A stretch of 30,126 nt of DNA from an uncultured Oscillospiraceae bacterium (GTDB taxonomy: Bacteria; Bacillota; Clostridia; Oscillospirales; Oscillospiraceae). The notes under the pieces are model-generated. The model saw nothing but the letters and a program-made list of their open reading frames with translations. It was not told where the DNA came from and ran no database searches. Shown here piece by piece: positions 15,435 to 22,905 of this stretch. The number at the start of each line of letters is the position of its first letter. The first letter of the stretch is position 1. The stretch spans positions 1 to 30,126 of the forward strand of contig CAJTSQ010000031.1 of NCBI GenBank assembly GCA_910578735.1, read 5' to 3'. A program made the position numbers and the translations under genes.

Positions 15435-15919
15435 TACTTCGCAACTCCTCTCTCCTTCAGAGAGTTGAGCAGCCCGCCGCTTTTGATGATGCCGTCGATA
15501 AACTCCGGGAAGGGGGCGGCCTGCCAGGTTTTGCCCTGGGTGGTGTCGGTGATGGTGCCGGTGGAAAAATCCACCTCCACCTGGTCCCCGGCCTGGATCT
15601 CCTCGGCGGCCTGGGGGCACTCCACGATGGGGAAGCCGATGTTGATGGCGTTGCGGTAGAAGATACGGGCGAAGGAGGGGGCGATCACGCACTTCACCCC
15701 GCAGGATTTGATGGCCAGGGGGGCGTGCTCCCGGCTGGAGCCGCAGCCGAAGTTGGGCCCGGCCACGATGATGTCCCCCGCCTCCACGGTGGAGGCAAAT
15801 TTTTCGTCGATGTCCTCCATGCAGTGGCTGGCCAGGGCCGCCGGGGAGGGGTCGTTCAGGTGCCGCGCCGGGATAATCACGTCGGTGTCCACATTGGCGC
15901 CGTATTTGTAAACTTTCAT
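15434..15919 (-). CDS. leuD: 3-isopropylmalate dehydratase small subunit
   Basis: A 161-aa swivelling subunit that pairs with LeuC to isomerise 2-isopropylmalate to 3-isopropylmalate. NVDTDVIIPARHL near residue 9, GPNFGCGSSREHAPLAI near 55 and SFARIFYRNAINIGFPI near 85 are diagnostic. The short length matches the archaeal/clostridial LeuD2 type. ATG 15919 is preceded by AAAGGAA; a longer upstream reading frame has no support because it runs into the repeat. Confidence 0.95.
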   Translation of the reverse strand: MKVYKYGANVDTDVIIPARHLNDPSPAALASHCMEDIDEKFASTVEAGDIIVAGPNFGCGSSREHAPLAIKSCGVKCVIAPSFARIFYRNAINIGFPIVECPQAAEEIQAGDQVEVDFSTGTITDTTQGKTWQAAPFPEFIDGIIKSGGLLNSLKERGVAK

Positions 15920-15945
15920 GGTATTCGTTCCTTTCGTCCTAAATA

Positions 15946-16083
15946 GCCTCCCTTGCCAAAGGGAGGGGGACCGCCGGGCGTCAGCCCGGTGGTGGAGGGA
16001 TTCCGCTCTGCGGAAGCTTTCTGAGAAACAGAATCCCCCAGTCACCGCCTGCGGCGGTGCCAGCCCCCTTTAGCAAGGGGGCC
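15946..16083. repeat. 138-bp palindromic element between leuC and leuD
   Basis: The outer arms match inversely: GCCTCCCTTGCCAAAGGGAG at 15946 against the reverse of CCCCCTTTAGCAAGGGGGCC at the right end, continuing into ACCGCC/GGCGGT. Inner pairs include GGATTC/GAATCC. Each outer arm is also a small hairpin. The sequence differs from the GTAGGGGC family. It would form a long branched RNA hairpin in the leu mRNA. Confidence 0.85.
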
Positions 16084-16092
16084 TTTTCTCTC

Positions 16093-17352
16093 CTAAATCG
16101 CTCTGGGGTCGGCCACGCAGCCGGCGATGGCGGAGGCGGCGGCCACGGCGGGGGAGGCCAGGATAATCTCGGAGGTGGTGTGGCCCATGCGGCCCACAAA
16201 GTTCCGGTTGGTGGTGGAGACGGTGCGCTCCCCCTCGGCCATCACGCCCATGTGTCCGCCCAGGCAGGGGCCGCAGGTGGGGGTGGATACCGCCGCGCCC
16301 GCCTCGATAAAGGTCTGGATGAGGCCCTCCTCCATAGCCTGGAGGGTAATGGCCTGGGTGGCGGGAATCACCACGCAGCGCACGTTATCGGCCACCTTTT
16401 TCCCCTTCATAATGGCGGCGGCAATGCGCAGGTCGCCGATGCGGCCATTGGTGCAGGAGCCAATCACCACCTGATTGATGGGTGTACCGGCCACCTCGGA
16501 CACCACCTTGGTATTCTCGGGCAGGTGGGGCAGGGCCACGGTGGGCTCCAGCTTGTCCAGGTCGATGACCACCTCCCGGTCGTAGACGGCGTCAGGGTCG
16601 GCGGCGAAGGCCTCACAGGGGCGGGACACCCGGCCGTTGATGTACTCCATCGTCTTTTCGTCCACGGGGAAGATGCCGTTTTTGCCTCCCGCCTCGATAG
16701 CCATGTTGGAGATGGTAAACCGGTCGTCCATGGTGAGGCTGGACACCCCCTCCCCGGCAAACTCCAGGGACTGGTACAGGGCGCCGTCCACGCCGATCTC
16801 CCCGATGAGGTGGAGGATCACGTCCTTGCCGGACACATGGGGCTGGAGCTTCCCCTTCAGCGTGACCTTGATTGCGGAGGGCACTTTGAACCACAGCAGG
16901 CCGGTGGCCATGCCGGCGGCCATGTCGGTGGAGCCCACCCCGGTGGAGAAGGCCCCCAGCGCGCCGTAGGTGCAGGTGTGGGAGTCCGCGCCGATGATGA
17001 CCTCGCCGGGGGCGGTCAGACCCTTCTCGGGCAGGAGAGCGTGCTCTACGCCCATCTGGCCCACATCGAAGAAGTTGGTAATCTCATGTTTGTGGGCAAA
17101 CTCCCGGGCCTGCTTGCACAGCTGGGCGGATTTGATATCCTTGCAGGGGGTGTAGTGGTCCAGAACGATGGCGATCTTGTCCTTGTCAAAGACCTGGGTG
17201 AAGCCCGCCTTCTCAAACTCGGTGATGGCCACCGGGGTGGTGATGTCGTTGCCCAGCACCAGGTCCAGCCTGGCCTCGATGAGCTGGCCGGGCTCCACCT
17301 TGTCCAGCCCGGCGGCCTTGGCTAAAATTTTCTGTGTCATTGTCATTCCCAT
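16093..17352 (-). CDS. leuC: 3-isopropylmalate dehydratase large subunit
   Basis: A 419-aa aconitase-superfamily protein carrying the [4Fe-4S] cluster. Cluster cysteines are seen in GSCTNGRIGDLR (about residue 300) and TPTCGPCLGGHMG (about 360). The about 420-aa size is the HacA/LeuC2 type found in archaea and Clostridia. The start is taken at ATG 17352, 10 nt after AGGAGGT; the ATGs at 17346 and 17340 are further away, and the open frame up to 17397 has no site. First gene of the leu operon. No leader peptide or T-box is visible. Confidence 0.95.
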   Translation of the reverse strand: MGMTMTQKILAKAAGLDKVEPGQLIEARLDLVLGNDITTPVAITEFEKAGFTQVFDKDKIAIVLDHYTPCKDIKSAQLCKQAREFAHKHEITNFFDVGQMGVEHALLPEKGLTAPGEVIIGADSHTCTYGALGAFSTGVGSTDMAAGMATGLLWFKVPSAIKVTLKGKLQPHVSGKDVILHLIGEIGVDGALYQSLEFAGEGVSSLTMDDRFTISNMAIEAGGKNGIFPVDEKTMEYINGRVSRPCEAFAADPDAVYDREVVIDLDKLEPTVALPHLPENTKVVSEVAGTPINQVVIGSCTNGRIGDLRIAAAIMKGKKVADNVRCVVIPATQAITLQAMEEGLIQTFIEAGAAVSTPTCGPCLGGHMGVMAEGERTVSTTNRNFVGRMGHTTSEIILASPAVAAASAIAGCVADPRAI

Positions 17353-17402
17353 AGGGTAAATTACCTCCTCAGCGGTTTGTTGAGAAGATTCTATCACGAG
17401 AC

Positions 17403-17432
17403 TTGCCAGGAGAATGTAAAGTATGATATAAT
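17403..17432 (+). promoter_or_regulatory. possible upstream promoter for the 48-aa gene
   Basis: -35 TTGCCA (17403-17408), 18-bp spacer, -10 TATAAT (17427-17432), on the + strand, in tandem with the stronger promoter at 17446. Confidence 0.45.
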
Positions 17433-17452
17433 TGCAGAAAATCTTTTGACAA
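17423..17452 (-). promoter_or_regulatory. promoter for leuC operon
   Basis: Minus strand -35 TTGTCA (17452-17447), 18-bp spacer, -10 TATCAT (17428-17423). The -35 overlaps the -35 of the divergent promoter. Confidence 0.6.
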
Positions 17453-17474
17453 CCCTACTGCCCTGTGGTAAAAT
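17446..17474 (+). promoter_or_regulatory. sigma-A promoter for the 48-aa gene
   Basis: Perfect -35 TTGACA (17446-17451), 17-bp spacer, -10 TAAAAT (17469-17474). About 24 nt before the ribosome binding site AAAGGAGG. Confidence 0.85.
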
Positions 17475-17504
17475 AAATTAAAATCATGAAAGGAGGCCGA
17501 CAAT

Positions 17505-17651
17505 ATGCCGACCGAAAAAGAAATTGTAATCATTCAAAAGGCCACCGTGTACGACCTCAAACGTATTTTGAAAGAATCTCCAGGCAAAACCTATACGCAG
17601 GAGGAAGTAGAAAAACTCCTTGACGCATATATCACCGGAGTTGAACAGTAA
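17505..17651 (+). CDS. 48-aa hypothetical protein
   Basis: MPTEKEIVIIQKATVYDLKR and on to KTYTQEEVEKLLDAYITGVEQ. Strong AAAGGAGG lies 9 nt before ATG 17505. It has its own near-consensus promoter and an intrinsic terminator right after the stop, so it is a complete single-gene transcription unit. Codons are AT-rich (AAA, GAA, ATT), unlike the GC-rich neighbours. Predicted strand followed by two helices; no Cys and no membrane segment. The C-terminal helix TQEEVEKLLDAYI looks like a regulator or dimerisation helix, but I do not know the family. Divergent from leuC, upstream of a Crp/Fnr gene. Confidence 0.85.
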   Translation: MPTEKEIVIIQKATVYDLKRILKESPGKTYTQEEVEKLLDAYITGVEQ

Positions 17652-17659
17652 AAACAAGG

Positions 17660-17683
17660 GGCGGGGATATCCCGCTCTTTTTT
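17660..17683 (+). terminator. intrinsic terminator after 48-aa gene
   Basis: GCGGG (17661-17665), GATAT loop, CCCGC (17671-17675), then TCTTTTTT. Confidence 0.8.
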
Positions 17684-17717
17684 AAAGGCAGCTGAGTTAC
17701 AACTATGAAAATCATCT

Positions 17718-18347
17718 ATGAACCACGAACTTGACTTCCCCGCCGGCATCTGGGAGACCTTTGCCAAATCCCGGCCCCCGGTGCGGTGTTCCCCCGGATA
17801 TCTGATCTACCTTCAAGACACCGAGGCCACCTGCTTCTACTTTTTGAAATCCGGCAGGGTAAAGAGCTTCATCCAGTCGGAGGACGGCGGGGAGCGGGTG
17901 CTGAACCTCTACACCGCCGGCAGCCTCTTTGGAGAGGCCTCCTTCTTCGACGAGCTGCCCCGGGTGTCCTCCGCCCTGGCGCTGACCCCCTGCGAAATTG
18001 TCCCCATCGACCGGGAGCTGGTGACCCAGGAGTTTGCCCGCAATCCGGAGCTGGCCCTGGCCATGATGAAGTATCTGGCCCGGACGGTGCGGCTGCTGTC
18101 GGGACAGGTGGACCAAATGGCCTTCCGCCCCGCCCGTTGGCGGGTGGCCAACTATTTGTTCACCCTCTCCCCCGCCGGCGGGCCCCTCTCCTGCACTCAG
18201 GAGGACATCGCCGCCGCCGTCTCCGCCAGCCGGGTGACGGTAAGCCGGGTACTCAACGAGTTCGCCCGGCAGGGCTGGGTGGCGCTGGGCTACCGGACCA
18301 TCGCCCTCCAAAAGCCGGAGGAATTGAAAAAATTATGCCTGTCATAA
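17718..18347 (+). CDS. Crp/Fnr family transcriptional regulator
   Basis: A 209-aa protein with an N-terminal cyclic-nucleotide-binding-like barrel (GYLIYLQDTEATCFYFLKSG, LYTAGSLFGEASFFDE), a long dimer helix (about 115-138) and a C-terminal winged helix with recognition region TQEDIAAAVSASRVTVSRVL near residue 158. There is no Cys cluster of the FNR iron-sulfur type, only scattered Cys. The effector is unknown. No ribosome binding site is seen before ATG 17718, unusual for this window; the transcript may be leaderless or the start poorly translated. A hairpin follows the stop. Confidence 0.9.
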   Translation: MNHELDFPAGIWETFAKSRPPVRCSPGYLIYLQDTEATCFYFLKSGRVKSFIQSEDGGERVLNLYTAGSLFGEASFFDELPRVSSALALTPCEIVPIDRELVTQEFARNPELALAMMKYLARTVRLLSGQVDQMAFRPARWRVANYLFTLSPAGGPLSCTQEDIAAAVSASRVTVSRVLNEFARQGWVALGYRTIALQKPEELKKLCLS

Positions 18348-18350
18348 GAG

Positions 18351-18386
18351 ACGGCGGCAGACTCCCTCAAGAGCCTGCCGCCGTTT
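18351..18386. terminator. hairpin between convergent crp-type gene and pfkA
   Basis: ACGGCGGCAG (18351-18360) pairs with CTGCCGCCGT (18374-18383) over a 13-nt loop. Tails are only mildly T-rich (TTCCTG on the + side). Confidence 0.6.
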
Positions 18387-18400
18387 CCTGTCTGATTCAA

Positions 18401-19486
18401 TTAGTCGTCGCCAAAGCTGATGCCCAGCAGGCGGGCCTCGGTGATGATGTCGGACTTGGGGTCGATGGTCTTCAGCTTGCCGGCGATCTCCTTCAGGGGG
18501 ACAGAGGTAATCACATGGTTCTGGATGGCCACCATATTGCCATACTCCTCCTTGGAAATCATTAGGGCCGCCGTGGTGCCCAGGCGGGAGGAGAGGACCC
18601 GGTCGTAGGCGCAGGGGGTGCCGCCCCGCTGCATGTGGCCAGGCACGGTGACCCGTACCTCTTTGCCCGTCTTCTTCAAAATCTTGTCGGCGATGGCGTA
18701 AGAGACTGAGGGATACTTCTCCAGCAGCTCGGCCATGTGCTGTTTATACTCTTTCTTGCTCATCTCCGCCTCTTTTTTAGAGATGGCCCCCTCGGCCACG
18801 GCCAGGATGGTAAAGCCGTTGCCCGAGGCCGCCCTCTGCCTGATCTTGGCAATCACGGAGTCGATGCTGTAGGGAATCTCCGGGATGAGGATGATGTCCG
18901 CGCCGCCGGCGATGCCGGCGTTCAGGGTGAGCCAGCCCGCCTTATGGCCCATGATCTCCACCATGAACACCCGGTTGTGGGAGGCGGCGGTGGTGTGGAT
19001 GCAGTCGATCACCTCGGTGGCCAGGGAGATGGCGGACTGGAAGCCAAAGGTGGTATCGGTGCCCCACAGGTCGTTATCGATGGTCTTAGGCAGGCCAATA
19101 ACGTTCAGCCCCTCCTCGCTGAGGAGGTTGGCGGTCTTCTGGCTGCCGTTGCCGCCCAGGACAACGAGGCAGTCCAGCCGCAGGCGGCGGTAGGTATACT
19201 TCATGGCCTCCACCTTGTCCAGTCCGTTCTCGTCGGGCACCCGCATCAGCTTGAAAGGCTGGCGGCTGGAGCCCAGGATGGTGCCGCCCCGGGTGAGCAG
19301 GCCGGTGAAGTCGATGGGGGACAGCTTTTTGTAGTCCTCGTAGATGAGACCCTTATAGCCGTCAATAAAACCGATGATCTCCACCTCGTTGCCGTAGATG
19401 TTGTAGAGACCCTTGGCCACGCCCCGCATGGTGGCGTTGAGGGCCTGGCAGTCGCCGCCGCTGGTGAGTATTCCGATCCGCTTCAT
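18401..19486 (-). CDS. pfkA: 6-phosphofructokinase, variant active site
   Basis: A 361-aa PFK-A superfamily enzyme that phosphorylates fructose 6-phosphate. GGNGS (residues 111-115) has the small Gly of ATP-using enzymes where PPi enzymes have Asp. PKTIDND (133-139) carries the Lys found in PPi-type and plant-type enzymes, with the catalytic Asp kept. Unusual points are GGDCQALN in place of GGDxPGxN at the first loop, and MGHKAGW (179-185) with His where the Arg of MGR normally binds substrate. So the phosphate donor is uncertain. ATG 19486 has AAAGGAAG upstream. It lies 105 bp after ppk1 and may share its transcript. Confidence 0.88.
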   Translation of the reverse strand: MKRIGILTSGGDCQALNATMRGVAKGLYNIYGNEVEIIGFIDGYKGLIYEDYKKLSPIDFTGLLTRGGTILGSSRQPFKLMRVPDENGLDKVEAMKYTYRRLRLDCLVVLGGNGSQKTANLLSEEGLNVIGLPKTIDNDLWGTDTTFGFQSAISLATEVIDCIHTTAASHNRVFMVEIMGHKAGWLTLNAGIAGGADIILIPEIPYSIDSVIAKIRQRAASGNGFTILAVAEGAISKKEAEMSKKEYKQHMAELLEKYPSVSYAIADKILKKTGKEVRVTVPGHMQRGGTPCAYDRVLSSRLGTTAALMISKEEYGNMVAIQNHVITSVPLKEIAGKLKTIDPKSDIITEARLLGISFGDD

Positions 19487-19525
19487 GAAATACCGCTTCC
19501 TTTCAGAAAAAGATAAAATATATGA

Positions 19526-19540
19526 AAGCCGCTTCGGCTT
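19526..19540. repeat. small hairpin between ppk1 and pfkA
   Basis: AAGCCG (19526-19531), CTT, CGGCTT (19535-19540), followed on the - strand by an AT-rich stretch. It could be a weak terminator or attenuator between ppk1 and pfkA. Confidence 0.3.
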
Positions 19541-19591
19541 GGTAAACCAGGTATGGAGGTGGCCACAGGCAGCCCCCACAGGCGTTACAAC

Positions 19592-21820
19592 CTACGAATC
19601 TCTCCTGATGATCCGTCCCAGCAGCCCCCGGCGGGTCTTCCGCACGGCGGCGGGCTTCGCCGGGGCCAGCTTGACCGGGACCGCCTTTGACGCAGGCTTG
19701 GGCGCGGGTTTGACCGCCGGCTTGGGCTCAGGCCTGGGCTGCTCCAGCGCCCATTCCCCGGTGTAGGCCTGGTCGCAGAAGTGCTCCTGGGCGTTGAAGC
19801 GCTCCCCCTGGGCCCGAACATAACTGCCGTCCGGCCGCTGAATCCTCCCCTTGGCGGTGTCTCGGAGCTGGTCGGCAAACATGGCCTCCAGGTGGGCCCG
19901 GAGGGCTGGGTCGTCCACGGGGGCGGCCACCTCCACCCGGCGGGTGGTGTTGCGGGTCATAAAGTCGGCGGAGGAGATATACACCTGCTTTCGCTCCCCC
20001 AGGCCGAAAATATAGATGCGGGCATGCTCCAGATACCGGCCCACGATGCTGCGGACGGTGATGTTCTCCGTCAGCCCGGGCACGCCGCCGGTGAGACAGC
20101 AGATGCCCCGGACGATCAGGTCGATTTTCACCCCGGCCCCGGAGGCCTCGATGAGCTTGTCGATAATCAGCTTGTCGGTGAGACCGTTGAGCTTAAAGCC
20201 CAGATAGGCCTCCTCCCCTGCCCGGGCCAGCTCAATCTCCCGGTCGATGAAGGCGACGACCTTATCCCGCAGGCAGGCGGGGGCCACCATAAGGCGGCGG
20301 CTGTCCTCCACCACCTCGCCCATGGACAGGCAGTTAAACACCTGGGCGGCCTCGGCGCCGATCTGGGGGTCAGCCGTCATCAGGGCGTAGTCGGTATACA
20401 GCCGGACGGTATCCTCGTTGTAGTTGCCGGTGCCCACCTGGGTGATATACTCCACCTGATCGTTGTGCATCCGGGTGATGAGGAGGAGCTTGGAGTGGAC
20501 CTTCAGCCCGTCCAGGCCGTAAATCACCCGGCAGCCCGCCTGCTCCAGCACCCGAGACCAGCCGATGTTGTTCTCCTCATCGAACCGGGCCCTCAGTTCC
20601 ACCAGGGCCACCACCTCTTTGCCGTTTTCGGCGGCATCCACCAGAGCCTCCACGATCTTGCTGTTGTGGGCCACCCGGTAGAGGGTCATTTTGATGGATA
20701 CTACCTCGGGGTCCTGTCCCGCCTCCTGGAGCAGCCGCAGCAGGGGACGGACGCTCTCGTAGGGGTAAGTGAGCATCCGGTCCCGCGCTCTGATCTGCTC
20801 TGTCATAGGAGCCAGCGCCTCCACATTGGGGGAGTTCTGAGGGACCCGCCGGGGGTAGAACAGCTCGGCCTTGTCCCGTAGCATGTCCCGCAGGGCACCC
20901 ATAAAGGACAGGTCCAGGGGAACTTCGCTGGAAAACAGGTGCTTTTTAGACAGCCCCAGGCACCGGCACAGGCCGTCCCGCAGGGTATCGGACAGCTTGC
21001 CTTGGTACTCCAGCTTCACCGGCTGAAGCCGCTTGCGCCGGCGGACCAGCTTTTCCATACTCTTGCGGTACTCCTCCGCCAACATCTCGCTCATCTCTGA
21101 GGAGGCCTCGTCCATATGGATATCAGCGCTGCGCACCAGGCGGATCAGCACCGTGCCGTCCACCTTGTAGTGGGTAAAAATCTTGGGGAGAAAGCTGGCG
21201 ATCAGGTCCTCCACCAGCACATAGCGCTGGCCCTCTCCGGGCAGGGGGACCAGGCGGCGCAGGATGCCCTCCCCACAGGGGACAATACCCATACGCTCCC
21301 CGCCGCTCTTGCTCTTAAGCACAGCCACGGCGTAAATGGATTTGTTGCGCAAAAAGGGGAAGGGCTGCTTGCGCCCGATGATCTGAGGGGACAGCAGAGG
21401 CAGGACGCCGGAGGTAAAATGCTTTTCCAGGAAGGACTGCTGCTTATCCGACAGGCTGTGGAACCGGCATATCTCCACCCCCTGTCCGGACAGCTCACCC
21501 ATAAGGGACTTACAGACACGGTCTCGCTCTGTCAGCAGCTCCCGGGTTTTATCCAGCACTGCCGCAGTCTGCTCGGCGCTGGTCATGCCGGTTTTATCGT
21601 CGGTAGATGTCAGGTGGAGCGTATCCATCAGCATCCCTACCCGCACCATAAAGAACTCATCCAGATTGCTCTGAAAGATGGCAGCAAAATTCAATCGCTC
21701 ACACAGGGGGTTGGCCAGGTCCTCCGCCTCCTCCAGCACCCGCTGATTGAATTGGAGCCAGGACAGCTCACGGTTTACATAACAGACGTTCGGCACCGGG
21801 ACCGCGCTTTGTTCTTTCAT
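19592..21820 (-). CDS. ppk1: polyphosphate kinase 1
   Basis: A 742-aa enzyme making polyphosphate reversibly from ATP. The N domain begins NRELSWLQFNQRVLEEA. Two PLD-like catalytic domains follow: His442 in LKVHSKLLLITR is the expected phosphorylated His and His599 in YLEHARIYIFGLG the second. GTGNYNEDTVRLYTDY is present. Odd: residues about 691-742 form a Lys/Pro/Ala-rich tail (PKPAVKPAPKPASK) ending in RRGLLGRIIRR, absent from typical PPK1 (about 690 aa). AAGGAGG lies 12 nt before ATG 21820. Confidence 0.94.
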   Translation of the reverse strand: MKEQSAVPVPNVCYVNRELSWLQFNQRVLEEAEDLANPLCERLNFAAIFQSNLDEFFMVRVGMLMDTLHLTSTDDKTGMTSAEQTAAVLDKTRELLTERDRVCKSLMGELSGQGVEICRFHSLSDKQQSFLEKHFTSGVLPLLSPQIIGRKQPFPFLRNKSIYAVAVLKSKSGGERMGIVPCGEGILRRLVPLPGEGQRYVLVEDLIASFLPKIFTHYKVDGTVLIRLVRSADIHMDEASSEMSEMLAEEYRKSMEKLVRRRKRLQPVKLEYQGKLSDTLRDGLCRCLGLSKKHLFSSEVPLDLSFMGALRDMLRDKAELFYPRRVPQNSPNVEALAPMTEQIRARDRMLTYPYESVRPLLRLLQEAGQDPEVVSIKMTLYRVAHNSKIVEALVDAAENGKEVVALVELRARFDEENNIGWSRVLEQAGCRVIYGLDGLKVHSKLLLITRMHNDQVEYITQVGTGNYNEDTVRLYTDYALMTADPQIGAEAAQVFNCLSMGEVVEDSRRLMVAPACLRDKVVAFIDREIELARAGEEAYLGFKLNGLTDKLIIDKLIEASGAGVKIDLIVRGICCLTGGVPGLTENITVRSIVGRYLEHARIYIFGLGERKQVYISSADFMTRNTTRRVEVAAPVDDPALRAHLEAMFADQLRDTAKGRIQRPDGSYVRAQGERFNAQEHFCDQAYTGEWALEQPRPEPKPAVKPAPKPASKAVPVKLAPAKPAAVRKTRRGLLGRIIRRDS

Positions 21821-21859
21821 CGTTGGTCACGCCTCCTTCAGCAGCTTTCTTTCGCTATA

Positions 21860-21888
21860 AATGTACCACCCTTTTCCAACGGGCGCAA
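21860..21888 (-). promoter_or_regulatory. promoter for ppk1
   Basis: Minus strand -35 TTGCGC (21888-21883), 17-bp spacer, -10 TACATT (21865-21860). Confidence 0.6.
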
Positions 21889-21912
21889 GCCCCTTCCGCG
21901 ACTTTTCTGCCT

Positions 21913-21943
21913 AAAAAATGGGCTGCCGCAGACGCGGCAGCCC
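21913..21943 (-). terminator. intrinsic terminator of cysK
   Basis: GGGCTGCCGC (21920-21929), 4-nt loop, GCGGCAGCCC (21934-21943). On the - strand the 10-bp stem is followed by ATTTTTTAG. Confidence 0.9.
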
Positions 21944-21959
21944 TGTATGCTCCGTGGGG

Positions 21960-22892
21960 TCAATCCGCAAACAGCGGAGTGGAGAGGTAGCGGTTCCCGG
22001 CGTCCGGAAGCAGGGTCACGATGGTCTTGCCCCGGTTCTCCGGACGCTTGGCCAGCTGGACCGCCGCCCAGACTGCCGCGCCGGAGGAGATGCCCACCAA
22101 CACCCCCTCCTTCCGGCCCACCAGCCTGCCGGCGGCAAAGGCGTCATCGTCTTCTACCGTAATGATCTCGTCGTAAATCTCCGTATTCAGTGCCTCGGGG
22201 ACAAAGCCGGCGCCGATGCCCTGGATTCCGTGGCGTCCGGCTACACCTGTGCTCAGCACAGGAGAGGAGGCGGGCTCCACAGCCACCACCCTCACCCCGG
22301 GGTTCCGGGCCTTTAGATACTCCCCTACCCCGGTGACGGTACCGCCGGTGCCCACGCCGGCCACAAAGATATCCACTCCGCCGCCTGTATCCTCCCAAAT
22401 CTCCGGGCCGGTTGTGTCCCTGTGGGCCGCCGGGTTGGCCGGGTTGACAAACTGGCCGGGAATAAAGCTGTTGGGAATCTCCCGGGCCAGCTCCTCCGCC
22501 TTGGCAATCGCCCCTTCCATGCCCCTGTCCCCCTGGGTGAGTACCAGCTCCGCGCCGTAGGCCCGCATCAGCTTACGCCGCTCCACACTCATAGTCTCCG
22601 GCATGACAATGATGATCCGGTAGCCCCGGACGGCGGCTATCAGGGCCAGGCCGATGCCGGTATTGCCCGAGGTGGGTTCGATGATGACAGAGCCCGGTTT
22701 CAGCAGGCCCCTGGCCTCCCCGTCATCGATCATAGACTTGGCCGCCCGGTCCTTCGCCGAACCGGCGGGATTGAAATACTCCAGCTTGGCCAGGATGCGG
22801 GCCTGGAGCCCCTCCTCCCTCTCAATGTGGGCCAGCTCCAACAGCGGGGTCCCGCCAATCAGCTGTTCGGCGGATGTGTATATCCTGCTCAT
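21960..22892 (-). CDS. cysK: cysteine synthase A (O-acetylserine sulfhydrylase)
   Basis: A 310-aa PLP enzyme making cysteine from O-acetylserine and sulfide. The PLP lysine is in NPAGSAKDRAA near residue 45 (usually SVKDR; here Ala replaces Val). The substrate loop PTSGNTGIGLAL and the phosphate-binding GTGGTVTG are intact. Length is normal. It starts 13 bp after the chemoreceptor stop with a modest GAGAGGG site and no promoter of its own visible, so it is probably read from the chemoreceptor promoter. A strong terminator follows. Confidence 0.95.
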   Translation of the reverse strand: MSRIYTSAEQLIGGTPLLELAHIEREEGLQARILAKLEYFNPAGSAKDRAAKSMIDDGEARGLLKPGSVIIEPTSGNTGIGLALIAAVRGYRIIIVMPETMSVERRKLMRAYGAELVLTQGDRGMEGAIAKAEELAREIPNSFIPGQFVNPANPAAHRDTTGPEIWEDTGGGVDIFVAGVGTGGTVTGVGEYLKARNPGVRVVAVEPASSPVLSTGVAGRHGIQGIGAGFVPEALNTEIYDEIITVEDDDAFAAGRLVGRKEGVLVGISSGAAVWAAVQLAKRPENRGKTIVTLLPDAGNRYLSTPLFAD

Positions 22893-22905
22893 CTCTGTTT
22901 CCCTC

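Noticed and set aside
13257..16083. Palindromic repeats as a CRISPR array
   Set aside because: They are single, widely spaced palindromes of differing sequence, with no regular spacers.
16057..17325. 422-aa open frame on the plus strand opposite leuC
   Set aside because: Antisense shadow, Gly/His-rich; leuC iron-sulfur motifs are clear on the other strand.
17353..17422. Leucine leader peptide or T-box upstream of leuC
   Set aside because: The roughly 70-nt leader holds no Leu-rich ORF and no specifier or antiterminator structure that I can see.
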